64,000 nt of DNA, from the NCBI GenBank assembly GCA_003439945.1, contig QVRM01003945.1:25356-89355 (forward strand), in the 5' to 3' direction. The notes under the pieces were generated by a model that was given only the letters and a program-made list of their open reading frames with translations, was not told the origin of the DNA and ran no database searches. The DNA comes from Dermanyssus gallinae. Its lineage: Eukaryota; Arthropoda; Arachnida; Mesostigmata; Dermanyssidae. Every line of letters begins with the position of its first letter. Within the stretch, counting starts at the first letter, position 1. Positions 24,910 to 36,648 of the stretch are shown here, piece after piece. Position numbers and translations under genes: made by a program.

Positions 24910-25189
24910 TCTGCTTAAATAGTAAGTACACGTGACTCCGAAGAATGTCGAAAGTAAATCGGCGGAAAAGCAGCGGTGGCCAATACTTTAGAGTTTTTTG
25001 TGGTTTCAGAGAGTAGGGGGTTCAGCAGGGCATTGAGCAGGGAATATATTTGACGCTTACATTTAGCAGCCCATTTTTGAAGTTAGCTCCGGATATATTA
25101 TTCTTAGCTCAGAGTACTCATATTCTTTCAAAAAAAGTTGAGGATGTTATCGAGAAACTTAGTCCTAAATTTGTTTATGATGCAGACAA

Positions 25190-25485
25190 AGGAAGCTGGC
25201 GTTAGTGAGGATTCGTGCGAACGACACGTTTGTGTATCGATATCATCGTTACGGCGTCCGCACGCCAGCGGGAAAAACCACCGACGGCCAATTGTAACAG
25301 CCAAATTTAAATATGTAAGTGTAGTAGAAGCTTTAACCTTTCGACGGGAGACTCAGAAGCATCCGGATTCTTAAGTCAGAGGCTGTCGCTCGACACTCAA
25401 CGAGGAAATGTAGCATCTGTTCGGAGCACATTGGTGAACTGGGCTAATCCTGGGCTAGAGAACCCGTAACCACACGTTTGCTCGA
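25190..25485 (+). mobile_element. Retroelement Cys/His C-terminal domain, copy 1 (extreme 3' part)
   Basis: The frame reads FVSISSLRRPHASGKNH, then KFKYVSVVEALTF, then (after a frame change) FLSQRLSLDTQRGNVASV near 25370-25425. The last block corresponds to the end of the family domain seen at 26100-26815 and 57690-58065, where the equivalent positions read FLRQLLSLAVCRGNAG and RQRLLLDIQRGNAASV. From memory, this domain occurs at the C-terminus of uncharacterised reverse-transcriptase-related proteins in invertebrates, but I could not check it. Only the distal part survives here and it is frameshifted. Confidence 0.6.
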
Positions 25486-25948
25486 AGACGATTGTTCACT
25501 TTAAAGTGCTAACATAAGACAGTTTCATAAATAAATATAATTAATATATTAACCAAACTTAGAATTTTATTTTCTACATGTTTGTGATATTTGATATGAG
25601 AGTCTCGATGGCGCAAGCAAGGTTTGACTACGGCTAATTTAAATCTGAACTCTGAAAGAGCGATTCATGATGATTACGTTACCGAGCTGTCTTGAGGTGA
25701 ACACCCAGTCGTCTTAATTTAGTAAGCAGCAGTTGGAGTTGATAGTATCAATTTCAGTTCAAAATGTGTTGAGCAAAATAAATGACTTGCTTTTGGCTAA
25801 AAAAATATTACGTACTTTATCGTATTTAAAAGCTGCGTACTAACATATAGGTCGTTTATTAATGAAACAATGCAACGTTCATCCAGGCTATTATCCAGTT
25901 CCCCAATACGCTGTTTAACTTATTATTAACATTGACATAAGGAATTTC
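25486..25948. other. AT-rich, no gene seen
   Basis: No supported feature. Confidence 0.6.
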
Positions 25949-25999
<51 letters not shown>

Positions 26000-26005
26000 T
26001 TATTT
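25949..26005. repeat. (ATT)n microsatellite
   Basis: About 17 ATT units ending in a T/A-rich stretch. Confidence 0.95.
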
Positions 26006-26099
26006 TTTAATATTATTATTTATTAACATTGTTTAAATGTTACAATTGTGAGGTGTGAACGTGTACTCCTTGTCTTCTCCTAGCTCCTAAATATCACTC

Positions 26100-26815
26100 C
26101 ATGGAACCGACAATACAGCCGGCGTTTCCTCGGCACACTGCAAGCGACAGCAGTTGCCGTAAAAACTCGCCTTCGCGCCGATTCCCTGTGAGATCTGTAA
26201 TGCGTTGGCCCAGCTCACTGATGAATCTCTTGATTCCCTTGCTTACCGGACCCATTGTTGCCATATATGTATATTGGCACTACGATGTAACTTGTCTTCA
26301 GTTCTTGGTACTTGCGTTTTTTCCCATTATCTGCGCGCACTACAACCCATCCCGCCTCCAGTGAACTGTGGCGTATATACGAGGGAGCCACTGTACAGGA
26401 CAGTGTAGCATCCCATACCAAGCATCTGTCGTTAGCCCATAGCGGGATGTTGTTGTTATGATGTGATTGTTACACCGTCAGGTCTTTTGTCGTCATGAAG
26501 TCCTAATCTGGGCTCGAGCGTGCTTGGTATACCAGCTCTGCGTAAGGCTCTTCTTATAATTGCATTGATTTCAGCGTGCCTTGAAACTCTACCATGGCTT
26601 TTGATGCAGCTAAGAGGGTGAAGTCCATCCTCAGTTACTGTGGTACCACATGCGCGGCAACTGTAGGGGTTGCAAACTGGGACACCTATTCGAAGGGCTG
26701 TTATCATGCGGAATGAGGTGTTGTCCAGCATGGTATCCAGCTGCGGGGAAGGGAGACACTTTAGGAAGCCTCCACTAAATGTGTCCCGTGCTGCCAGAAA
26801 GACAGCTTTTTATTC
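26100..26815 (-). mobile_element. Retroelement Cys/His C-terminal domain, copy 2 (most complete)
   Basis: Read from 26815 downward. It begins with FSGGFLKCLPSPQLDTMLDN and continues through an open frame to 26456. In the 91-residue stretch starting at Met 26731, C20, C25, C28 and C42 with H39 and H52 form a Cys/His cluster, followed by KRPDGVT (residues 82-88). After a frameshift comes LVWDATLSCTVAPSYIRH (about 26421 downward) and KYQELKTSYIVVPIY. After another shift come FISELGQRITDLTGN and FLRQLLSLAVCRGNAG (ending near 26110). The RPDG and WDAT blocks resemble the conserved core of a restriction-like nuclease, but this is inference. The reverse transcriptase expected upstream is absent; a TAT/ATT microsatellite abuts the 5' side. 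Confidence 0.75.
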
Positions 26816-26818
26816 TTT

Positions 26819-26828
26819 TTATTATTCA

Positions 26829-26865
<37 letters not shown>

Positions 26866-26866
26866 C
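26819..26866. repeat. (ATT)n microsatellite
   Basis: About 14 ATT/TTA units directly abutting the 5' edge of the minus-strand retroelement fragment. Confidence 0.95.
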
Positions 26867-27483
26867 GAAACTCATTCAACAAAATGGAACGTACGTTGTT
26901 TTTCTATTGTAAGGTTTTGTCTGTTGGCATTTTAGGACAGGATTCAGTTTATTTAAGCTCGCCTCAAACTTATAAACGGTCAGGACTGCATGTGCTTCTG
27001 TCGGTAAATGATGGACTAATTGCATCTCATAAGAACAGATGCTAGTGTAAACGTGTTTGAGACAATAACGATTGAGTCTCATCTATATAGATGCATGCTA
27101 TGTTTAGATAGATGTTCGTTAATAAATTACTATATAGCTACACAGAGCTAAGCGTTATGGACCACACGATATTGTTTCCACGACATGTTTCTAGTAATGT
27201 TTAGCATGGCGGAAACGACCGCAAACTATCGTAACCGAGAAAGATAACGTGACAACGTCCGTATATCGGTTTACTTTGATATAGCACGGCTAAAATAGTG
27301 AATAAAGTTGTAAATAGTACGTCGTAGATCGCTTGCGAACGATTGTGTTGGCGCTAGTCATACAGTTCTCACAAGTGTATCCTACAGACAGATAACCGTT
27401 GTCAATTTTATACGTCGTTTTATGTAATTAGTAGCGGTACTACTACCAGCTGCCCTAATAAAACTTTCCTTTTAACACATATG
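26867..27483. other. No gene seen
   Basis: AT-rich, no shared repeat or domain noticed. Confidence 0.6.
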
Positions 27484-27507
27484 TATATATATATATATAT
27501 ATATATG
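27484..27507. repeat. (AT)n tract at LINE 3' end
   Basis: About 12 AT units sit where the poly-A tail of the minus-strand R1-like copy would be expected. Confidence 0.9.
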
Positions 27508-28665
27508 ATACAAGCAGATTTCATCGGTACTACTCTCGTTTTACTTCGGTGAAAAATAGAGGATCTTCTTCTACATGCACCGTTGTTTTGGTTCTTCAAC
27601 GGGATTGCCTGAGGCTGTCGTCGGCGCATCCTTTCTCGTTCCATCTCCAGCTCGTTCTTCCGTCTCATATCGTTCTCCACCAGGCTTAATCCCTGTTTCC
27701 ACGCTCGTTTGTCCTGAAGCATGGCTGCGACTCGGTCTTCCACCGCCGTACTTGGGCGACTCTGCTACTGCAACCAGTGATTTTGTTCGTCCGTCCTCTA
27801 GTGCTGGGCAGAGGAAGAAAGTATGGGTTACATCGACCTCGCCAGTTTCGCACGTGACACGTTTTGAGTCCGGAGCTTTTCTTATCCTGTGCAGATATTT
27901 CTGGAAGCATCCGTGCCCCGTCAGTACCTGTGTCAGGTAATAGGTGACGCTTCCGTGCTCTCTGGTAAACTACTTTGTTAGGTCAGGGATGATTTGGCGG
28001 GTCCACGCTCCTGGCACGTCCGGCCCGGTTCTCATCCATTCTTCTTGCCATTTCTTGAGCGTCTGCTTCCGGGCGTCCTGCTTTCTCCGCACACGACCCT
28101 CGATCAGTCTAGGCCACGGTACGACTTTGGATATCAGGATGATAGCCATCGTCTCGACCGTGCGGTTGACGCTGGTGATTTGTACTGCCAGGTTCCACCT
28201 GCGCATTTAAGAGCTTCTTACGGTTTCCCTTAGCTTCAGTGCGTTCGGGGCCCACGTAGGAGCGGCGTAGAACACGGTCGACTCTGCCACTGAGGCAAGA
28301 AGTCTTCTCTTGCCCTCCGTCTCTCCACGTGTCCTTGGCAGGATCCCGGCCAGGCTGTTGGCGATCTTTTCCGCCACTTTTAGCTGTCACCTTGTCTATG
28401 TGCTCGTTGCTGGTCAAACCTTTGTCGATTGTCACGCCCAGATATCGTGCGGACGGCTTGATGTCAATGACCACCCCATTTTGTGCTTGCTAGCTGAGTA
28501 TCTCCGCGCCTTTTCCGGCCTGTCAGGAGCACTGCCTCGTATTTCTCGGGCGTCAGCTGAAGGCCGTGCCCGGTCATACAATCGTCCACTACACCGATGG
28601 CGGCCTAAGCCCGCTCTTGAAGTGCGTCCGCATTGCGCGCCGTGACGCGAGGATAGTCAGGTGCC
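27508..28665 (-). mobile_element. R1-like LINE, copy A (frameshifted, 5'-truncated)
   Basis: Read from 28665 downward: VTARNADALQERA, then GLQLTPEKYEAVLLTG (near 28570), then SARYLGVTIDKG (near 28450). Farther on are YYLTQVLTGHGCFQKYLHR (near 27920) and the Cys/His motif TCETGEVDVTHTFFLC (near 27815). The same blocks in the same order make up the intact frame of copy B at 52083-52976, and the 3' UTRs also align (CGGTACTACTCTCGTTTTAC versus CGGTACACTTTCGTTTTAC). Copy A is broken into at least three frames and ends at an (AT)n tract instead of poly-A. It is truncated just after the YADD position, so it lacks the catalytic centre. Confidence 0.85.
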
Positions 28666-29640
28666 CTAATACAGCTACGACTACTAATACTACCAGTAGA
28701 AACCAAGTATACCCTGAATACTAACTACTAGGTAAATCGCCATTGCCGACTAACCACATCCCAGAGGAAATGCACAATTTGTCTAGCTCTTTCCCTCTGC
28801 AGCGGTAAAGTCACAAGAACACGATCACAACTGGACTTAATTCGCTCGCTTTGCGTTTCGTCTGTCTGTCTGTCGTTCTGACTACTCTTGCTTGGGGCGT
28901 GCACAGCCAACCAGCTTGCCCTTGTTCGCTTTTTAGCCAACATGACCTACGCGTGTCGTGCTCTCTAACCTACTAATGAACCTAAGCATCTCGTTCTTCC
29001 CAGCCTATACGAGTATGTTTAGGCAGAGGGCGTTATGGTGTTGGGACTCATTACAGTGAGAAAAGGTGACTACGATTTGAGTTGGGGCAATGAGCGTGTT
29101 TTCGGATTGCTAGCATTGGATTGTTGCACAACGGATTGTGACACTCTGGGATAAAGGCTTGCATCACCCATCACACACATGACTTCAGGCGGCATATTAT
29201 GGCATACATATTGGTAACGCCAACGATCACCTTGACTTGGTCATAAAATCACCCCATTCTTGCATTCCGACACTTCCGTTCTATTCGCAGGTGTCATATA
29301 TATACATATATCTTTTCAGTTAGCCAGTGACATTGTCCAGGGAAACCAACAATGAGTTCTGAAAAATATGGGCCGCAATAACCTTAGACGAAACAATCCA
29401 TGTACAATGAAAATCAATAACCCTATATTGGTACTTCGTAGAATTAAAAATTAGCTACACAGAGTGGCCAGCATGCCCATCCAACATGTGGAGGATGAGT
29501 CGGAACGATGTCACAGCTCAAGCAACCATTCAGGCAGCTACACGCTATTAAATTAAACACATGTCACACTTAAAATAAACAATTTTACCATACATTTGTC
29601 TTGGATTGAAATTTGTTTTCATCGACATTTAGCTATGCAT
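28666..29640. other. No gene seen
   Basis: Unremarkable sequence with no long frame or shared repeat noticed. Confidence 0.6.
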
Positions 29641-30738
29641 TTCGACGGTTTGGCTTTTGTTGTTGTTGTTGTTGTTGCTACTGATCATCGCTGACGTCAA
29701 AATATGCATCATATGTATGTGTTTCGTCGAGTATAGCGTACGTCGTATGGATGCACATTGTGTCGGAGCCCACGTAACGGAACAGTTTCTGGAGCACAAA
29801 GTCCCCTTCCGTTTACAGTCGTAAATACATGATGCGTGCCTAAGCATGCATGCATGCTGGAGTTGTGTGTGCGGTGGCGCCGCTAGAGGTAGCCCTAGTT
29901 GTGGTAGTAAGATGGTAGCTGTGGCTCGGCCACGAGTATACCAGCCGCCTGGTCTGGCCTGGTTTGGCCTCGTCGTCGTAGTTCGCCGTATTGATTAGTC
30001 AGTCGGCCTCGTATAAACAACGTATGATGTCCCACTTCGACAACAGCAGCAACAACAACAACAACCACCATCACAACAATAACAACAGCAACAACAATAA
30101 CAACAAAAATAACACAATTGCTAACTGAAAAATGAGTCGCACCGCATCGGCCCGAGTAGCCGGAGGTGTGGTTGGACCTGCGTCCATGTCCGTACGTGTA
30201 TGAGAGTTTCCGTGCTGCATGCATGTATGTATGCCTGGTGTGTGCGTGTGTGTCTTTTTCGTCGGATACGTGTCCGAGTGCACATGTGTGTCGGCGGGGG
30301 GTATCGGCGGAGGCTCGAAGCGGGCACGAGAGAAGATACAGCTGCCTCTTTCGTCGTTGTCGTTGGTGCTACTGCTGGTCCATGTAGCGAGTCGACTGTA
30401 GTAGAGTCGACGATGGCGACGACGACGATGGTGACGATGACGCCGAACAAGACCAAACTGCTATTTGCTCGTTTACCCCCTTGTTGTTTTTCTTCAGCCG
30501 ACCGAACCCCCTTGCCCCCCCCCCCTATCGAACCTCCCAGCCGACCGATACTCTCTCTGGCCTGACTTCGGCGTGAACCAGCTTCTTCCAATTTAGGGTG
30601 ATAGCCACGTTCATGTAAGCTGTTATTGGATTGCTGCTCGTGGCAGATTGTTTTGTCGCTCTCTCGTCGTATACTTCTTTCTCCCGTTGTCTCCCACTGA
30701 AATCTCGAGCTTTCTTCCTTCCTGTTTTTCTCTTTATT

Positions 30739-30742
<4 letters not shown>

Positions 30743-30775
<33 letters not shown>
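30743..30775. repeat. (AT)n microsatellite
   Basis: About 16 AT units. Confidence 0.95.
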
Positions 30776-30778
<3 letters not shown>

Positions 30779-31239
30779 TCTATTTAGCGTACCTGAATTT
30801 GTGTTTCCGTAGTATGTGTTTACGTAGAGCTGTATTTGATGCTGCTGTTGCCGCCACTGGCACTGTTGTTGTTGTTGATGATGATGTTATTGTGTGTGAG
30901 GTATGTACGACGGTGCGTACGCAACATGTATGTGTATGCATTGCGTACGTTTTGAGCGGTCAATGGTGCTGACTGAATTGGTGCCCGTGTGGCCAGTGGT
31001 TAGATTGGATCTGGCGCGGGGGGGGGGTGAGAATCTGAGATATTCTTCTACTACTATTCTGCCACAGGTGCGATTGCTATGTCATGATGGTCTTCGTCGT
31101 TGTCGGCGGCGTTGTGATTCTTGTTCTTCTTGTCTTTATTCGTCTCTTTTCCTAATTTTCTGTTTTCTAGCTACCGTCACGTCTGCAGCTGCTTATATAT
31201 ACGACAAAACCCAACAAAAACAGCCAAAAAACATAACAA

Positions 31240-31385
31240 CAATTACTAGTACTACTACTACTACTTCTAGTAGTAGTTTTTTTTACTACTACAACTACAA
31301 CAACAACAACACAACAACACCAGCAGCAACAACAGCAACAACAGCAACAACAACAACAGCAACAACAACAACAACAGAGCATCGA
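31240..31385. repeat. ACT/AGT palindromic triplets and (AAC)n array
   Basis: ACTACTACT (31257-31265) and AGTAGTAGT (31269-31277) form a perfect triplet hairpin with loop TCT. A T8 run and then about 100 bp of AAC/AGC triplets follow. Confidence 0.85.
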
Positions 31386-31461
31386 CAATAACGTCTACTA
31401 AAGGATGATAGCGGAGTTCAGTCTTGAATATCGCATCTTTTTCTTTATCTATCTATATATA

Positions 31462-31580
31462 TTTTTTTAGTTTTAATTTATTTTACCACATACTGGTACA
31501 TCAGCCAGCGGTTCTTTTGGTACGATATATTCCATTTGTCCGAACGGAACACTGGTTTCTCGGCATAGTTTTCTTGAGCA
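31462..31580. repeat. Dispersed repeat R5, copy 1
   Basis: Aligns with 44221-44330: shared TATTTGTCCRAAYGGAAC, GGYCTCTMRGYATAGTTTTC and a CACAYYGGYA-like start. Both copies follow an AT-rich tract. No coding potential is evident; the family is unknown. Confidence 0.65.
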
Positions 31581-31639
31581 AAAGTTATGTTTCTTGTTTC
31601 CCTAAACGCTTTAAACCTAATTAACGCTTAATTGTCGAA

Positions 31640-33290
31640 TGGTGTATGCAGTCATCAATCAGAGCTCATCAAAGCAGAGAGAAGGGTTTTGGGCAGCTCC
31701 AGTAATTGTCTGATATGCAATAGCGTACTTTTGTTAAACTCTGTTCATATTGTTGAGGTCGGTGGGGGTCAGGTGTGTTGTCAGCGCCTAGAAACGGTAT
31801 CTGACATGTGGAAGTATGTTAATTTTGAAGACATTCATCGATGTTTTCAGATCTCTGCCCCGCAGTTTATCTCAGAAATAAATTGTTGCCATTGCTTTTG
31901 CCGGTATGTCGTTGGCGTGCCTGCTAAAGGGGGGTGATGAGTACAACTCCTATATTTGTAACACTGTTCACAATAGTCTCTGTTGGAATATGCACCTCCC
32001 TGACTGAAACAGAGGACTTTCGTCTTCCCGACATTAATTCGCAGCCCCTGCTTCTCACAAAACTATTCGACTTTGTTGAGATACTACTGTAGGCGCGCTC
32101 GTGACGTTGTAAGTATCACCAGAACGTCCATATTAAACAGGCGTGTTGCTTTCAGTCTATTTAAGAGATAGAACAGACCTTCTGACCTTCTGATACACAG
32201 AATGAGTAGAAACGCGCTGGCCGCATCGTCTTGTGCCGAAGACACCGACGTTCTACGTGATGGCTTTGAGATTGTGCATTCAGCTGGTGGCGTCGTTATG
32301 GCCATGTTTATGGTTTTAAGGCGCCCGTCTCTTAGTACACAATCGGCAGTTTTTTTGGGAAATTAAAGAAGGCCGCGCACGTTCATTGGCCAGTGACGAT
32401 ATTCTATGTGCTCAGAGATAGTTTTCACTGCCGCTAATATTGTTTCCATGTTCTACGTATTCGAGGTTACTCCGCAGCTTATCCTTATATTATAGCTTAA
32501 GTAAACTCCGAGATAAACTTCGAGACGGCTAGCTTCTCCATGACAATTTCTCTGGGGGCAGTGTCAAACGCCGCCCTGTAGTCCACAAATACAGCGTACA
32601 GTGCTTGGTGCTTGACGGTGACCGAGTGCTTCACGTTGTCTATAAGCTCCTAGGATGCGGTCATTGTTGAACTTCTGGTGCGAAATCCATGCTGTTTCCG
32701 AGGGACGATTTTTTGTGCCTCTATATAGAGGCTGAGATGGCGTGCTAGAAGGCATGATAAAATCTTATAGTTGCAGCTTTTCTTTCCAATGCCTCGCCAA
32801 GAGAATAAACAGAGCGGGTCACCTTTGCCTTTGGCGATGACCTTTAGGCAGCATTCCGTGCTGGAATTTCATCTGTTGCCATCCAAGGGAGCATTAGGAC
32901 GACCGCCGCCTTTATTTTTGTTCATTCTGGACAAGGTTGGGTCCGAAGGCGTTCGTATTTTTCAACTGTTTAATCGCACATTAAACTTCCATAAAAGAGA
33001 ATGGGGCATTTATGCGCTGGGATAGTAGACGTTCGTATTTGTCCGAAAATTCACACAACACTTCCCTGGTGTGCTATCGGTCGTTCCAAATGCGTCGGTA
33101 ACCTGTTACCTGCGCAGACGGTCGAAAGTATCTGGACAACTAGAGGACGAAAAGCTCCTTCTAAGGGCGTAGTGAGGCTTAAACCTTGCCCTTATAACCA
33201 TACGATTTACACATTCCTTGACAAACAAGATTTTTCTTGAAGTCCATCAGCTGTCGGTGCAAGCGACGGTATTTACAGTCAAAGCCTGCC
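31640..33290 (-). mobile_element. Degenerate LINE relic with RT motifs
   Basis: Read from 33290 downward. A pre-RT block (KYERLLSQRINAPFSFMEV, AIKQLKNTNAFGP, near 33000) is followed by finger motifs WRGIGKKSCNYKILSCLLA (near 32780) and KQHGFRTRSST (near 32690). Then come motif A AVFVDYRAAFDTAPRE (near 32560), a damaged motif C (FNMDVLVILTTS, near 32130), post-C CEKQGLRINVGKTKVLCF (near 32030), a YLGV-equivalent NSVTNIGVVL (near 31960) and ELPKTLLSALMSSD (near 31680). Multiple frameshifts and stops show that it is dead. The WRGI...QHGFR spelling differs from the R1-like copies, so this is another LINE lineage. Neither endonuclease nor ORF1 is visible. Confidence 0.82.
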
Positions 33291-33510
33291 TTTACTTAAG
33301 CCTGTCTCTGGGTATTCTCGGGAGAGAATGAGGGCTTAAATAACATAAGCGATATCTCACACGATAGCAATATGAGTCAAACTACTCGGGTGACCGACTT
33401 TCTTTAGTGTGCGTCTATATGTAGACGAGCACACCGCTCGTGTCAACATGTTGGAGAGCAGACTAGACAGACGAGTTTTTGGGCTGCAAGTAGCGCTTCC
33501 TCCACTCATC

Positions 33511-33512
<2 letters not shown>
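33291..33512. other. No gene seen
   Basis: Short gap between the LINE relic and an (AT)n tract. It contains a CAACATG/GTCTATATGTAGAC stretch with no clear function. Confidence 0.5.
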
Positions 33513-33562
<50 letters not shown>

Positions 33563-33575
33563 TATATATATATAG
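33513..33575. repeat. (AT)n microsatellite
   Basis: About 30 AT units with one AG interruption. Confidence 0.95.
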
Positions 33576-34819
33576 TTAAAACGGGCAACAATGTTCGACA
33601 ATATGAGTCAACCAGTCAGTCAGTCGCTGTTGTCAAAACAACCAAATCGGCCGAAAAGTACAAACGTCTGATGATACAGCGTTTGCTTAATGAATAGTCG
33701 ATCTAATCGTCTGTGAGAGTTTACCTTCTTTCTTTCTTGTTGTTGTTGTTTTTGGCCTAACATTCGGACGACAAGTCAAGCCTGAAGCGGCGGCGGCGTC
33801 ATCAGGAAAGCCGGTCTCCGCCCGTCGTCGTCGTCGATTCGGCGTCAATCAAGCCGCCGACGCCCCCGGTATTGATTGGGGATCAGTCGGCCTGCGGTAG
33901 CAGAAGAACAAGAAGAAAAGAACGAAGCAGAAAAAGGCGAAAAGAAGAATCAGGAGAGAGAATGTGTGTTGCTGCTCTACTACGAGGACGGTGACACTAT
34001 TAGAGCGGTATTGCTCTTCGTTCTGCCAACAGAAGAAGATTCCGGCTGCAGACGCAGCTTATTGCCGGACGACGGCTCATGCCGCTACGGTACCTGTACG
34101 ATGCGAATGTGCGAGTTACGGGCGTATGAGGAACGCCCTAGTTAATTTGCTCTCTGTAGACTTCCGCTCGAAACTTGCCGCCTCACACGGGCGTCAGGTT
34201 GTAGTCATGTAGTGTTAGGCAAAGCGGCAACGAGGGCACAATTAAGACCGTGTTTCTTACAGTAGGGGTTATGGAAACCGTACTAGTAGTAGAAGGAGTA
34301 CTGGTTGTGACAGAACTTGTGAAAATTGTCGTCATTGCTGTTGTTGTATTTGTTGTTGTTGTTTTTGTTGCTGCTCTTGATGCGGTTGTTGTTGTTGTTC
34401 TTGTTGTTCTCGTCATCATCATCATCGTCGTCGTCTTCTTGTTCTTCATCACCACCATCATGTTTATTGGAACAGAAGTGCTGTCAGCAACCGTATCTGC
34501 ACCGCGGCGCTAGAGGTTGTACTGGTGGTGCCGCCGACAACAACAACAACAACCACGATCGACCGGCCGCCATCGTGGTTGTTGCTACAGTCTTCACTGC
34601 CAGCCAAAAGCAGGACAGCAGCTGCTTCTCGATTGGTAGTTAGTTGGGAAATGACTGCTCGAAAGGCCAGCGATAGAACCAGCCTCACCGCGGGGGAACG
34701 GCCGGGTGGCCCTTGCCTGTGTGAGTGTGTGCATGACAAGCGATGGCCGGGCCTATGTGATTAGGTGTCTCTGTAAGGCTAGTTGTTGTTGTTGTTGTTG
34801 CTGCTGCGAGTAGCCGCCA
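33576..34819. other. Triplet- and purine-rich stretch, no supported gene
   Basis: A purine tract covers 33898-33962. TTG/GTT triplets lie at 34335-34420, CAT/CGT triplets at 34415-34460 and AAC at 34536-34552. Two overlapping frames near 33876-34212 are composition-driven and lack domains. Confidence 0.6.
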
Positions 34820-34857
34820 GGATGGGGTCTGGGGCTTGAGCCCCAGAGGGGGCCATC

Positions 34858-34858
<1 letters not shown>
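34820..34858. other. Long imperfect palindrome beside (AT)n
   Basis: TCTGGGGCT-TG-AGCCCCAGA is a perfect 9-bp stem with a two-base loop. It is nested in an outer GGATGG (34820-34825) and CCATCC (34853-34858) pair. It lies directly against the 63-bp (AT)n tract. It could be a hairpin end of a small transposon or a recombination-prone site; nothing decides between these. Confidence 0.7.

Positions 34859-34922
<64 letters not shown>
34859..34922. repeat. (AT)n microsatellite
   Basis: About 31 uninterrupted AT units. Confidence 0.95.
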
Positions 34923-34923
<1 letters not shown>

Positions 34924-35481
34924 AAAACAGTGGCAAAAACAACAACAGCGATGACAACAAGATTGTCTCGGCAGGCTCTCTGATAGTCTGCAGGCGCTCG
35001 CTGACGAGCGACAAAACCGTTAAACCAATTAGCACACCCTGTACGGCTAGATAGCATGCCTGTGGTCTGTGGTCGTTGTTGCTGTTATTGTTATTATTGC
35101 TATTGTTGTTGCTGCTATTGGCGCTCTCGCTGCCAGTCGGTTATTATGCTGCTGCTGCTGCTGCTACCGAGACTATTATCATCATTATCATGACTGATAG
35201 TACAAATTGTGTTAAACTACCGTCGGCTGTTGTGTGTGGTTCTCATTACAGATACTTTGCGTAACACTGCGTGCCGCTGCTGCTGCTCTACATTGGAGGC
35301 AGGCGAAACGATATTAATGAGCAGGTGCAAATAAGATGCGTCGCGATGTGAAAACAACACACTTATTACAAAAAGAGAAAAATTACCTGATACGCACGCT
35401 GGCAACTATTATCGGAGAAAACCGATTGTGACACATAAATTATGCCTGGAAATATTGATTGAACGCAGACGCACACAAGAA

Positions 35482-35525
<44 letters not shown>

Positions 35526-36629
35526 GTAGTCTTCTGCTACAGCGTTGTACAGTTGTGTAACTGAACAGCTCCGCACAAAATTTACAATTTGTATTCCTTA
35601 ATATCCTACATTAAAGAATGGCGAAGCCAGGATATAGGTGTAAAGGCGAATATTCTGAAGGAGCCATTCAAGGAATAATACATACAATACAAAAACAACT
35701 TATTTTTCGCCTACTGGCACGCATGACAACCTAAGAGCCGAAATGGACATTTAAACACAAGAGCTATGATAACTGATGGAATCCAATTGAAAATTTCAAT
35801 TAGCTAGACATTCATTGGAAGACGCTCAGCGTGTCACGGCCAGTCACTCTCACGATAATGAAGAAGCATACCTTGGAAGGCAACGGGATTCGCTGCTAGA
35901 TACTGCCCTTCGATACGGTGGCCAAAATTTGCTGTGCGAACTGGGCCAGATTTTCCAAGATCCTTCTCTGTGTACTCTATGTACACTAAACGTATCAACT
36001 ACGTTTCTTATACAGCCACAATGAACCTGTCTGTGGGCATACATGTGCGTGCACTTCAAGGAGCTCTTGATCGTGAAGTCAAGAAGCCGATGAAAACATT
36101 TGCCGGCGTCAGAAAGAATTGAACAAAACGTGTATTTGACAAAAGCAAGTCTGGAAAAGCCCGCTGTGTTTCGAAACGGCGATGTAAACTAAGTTCACAG
36201 ATATGTCCGCCAAAAAATCGCAATTCAAGATTCGAGCGTCAATTATGCGTCCCGATAGTTTATTGGATTCCGATTATTACGAGAAAGCGGAACTGATCAG
36301 GTATATATTTCGACAAACCTATTTATCGAATGATTTTACTACTTCTCCATTCTCCAGATTGTTATGTCGGCTTAGCGGTAACGAGTGATGTGTGCGTCAC
36401 ACTCGAAAGCCTGTTAAAGCATTTAAGGGGCTTGAAATCTAAGACAAGCGATACCCCCGGTGAGGTGCTGTCAGTCGTGCTTAAATTTCTCGGGATCTTG
36501 ATTCGTCATCCTTCGTCGATCGCTTGAAGACTTGATAGCACTGAAGATTTTCCGGAGGGCAGTTGCTAGTCCAGCACACAAACGGAAAAATAAGTCAGAC
36601 CCTAAGAGTAAGCGACCGATTTTAGAGCT
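34923..36629. other. No supported gene; (AT)n at 35484-35522
   Basis: Short TTG/TTA triplets at 35075-35170, an AT tract at 35484-35522, then unremarkable DNA. Frames of 60-70 codons at 35815-36390 have no recognised content. Confidence 0.55.
35484..35522. repeat. (AT)n microsatellite
   Basis: About 19 AT units. Confidence 0.95.
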
Positions 36630-36648
36630 TATATATATATATATATAT

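Larger units (their letters stand above)
29641..31420. other. Second triplet-rich stretch, no supported gene
   Basis: TTG at 29657-29677, AAC/ACC at 30040-30110, mixed GT-rich DNA at 30200-30300, GAC/GAT at 30412-30445, an (AT)n at 30743-30775 and an AAC block at 31285-31380. C13 and G10 homopolymer runs occur near 30510 and 31018. Overlapping open frames on both strands carry no recognised domain. Confidence 0.65.

Noticed and set aside
30121..30591. 156-codon minus-strand frame and overlapping plus-strand frames
   Set aside because: Open on both strands, low-complexity parts, no domain recognised; no start or splice context to support it.
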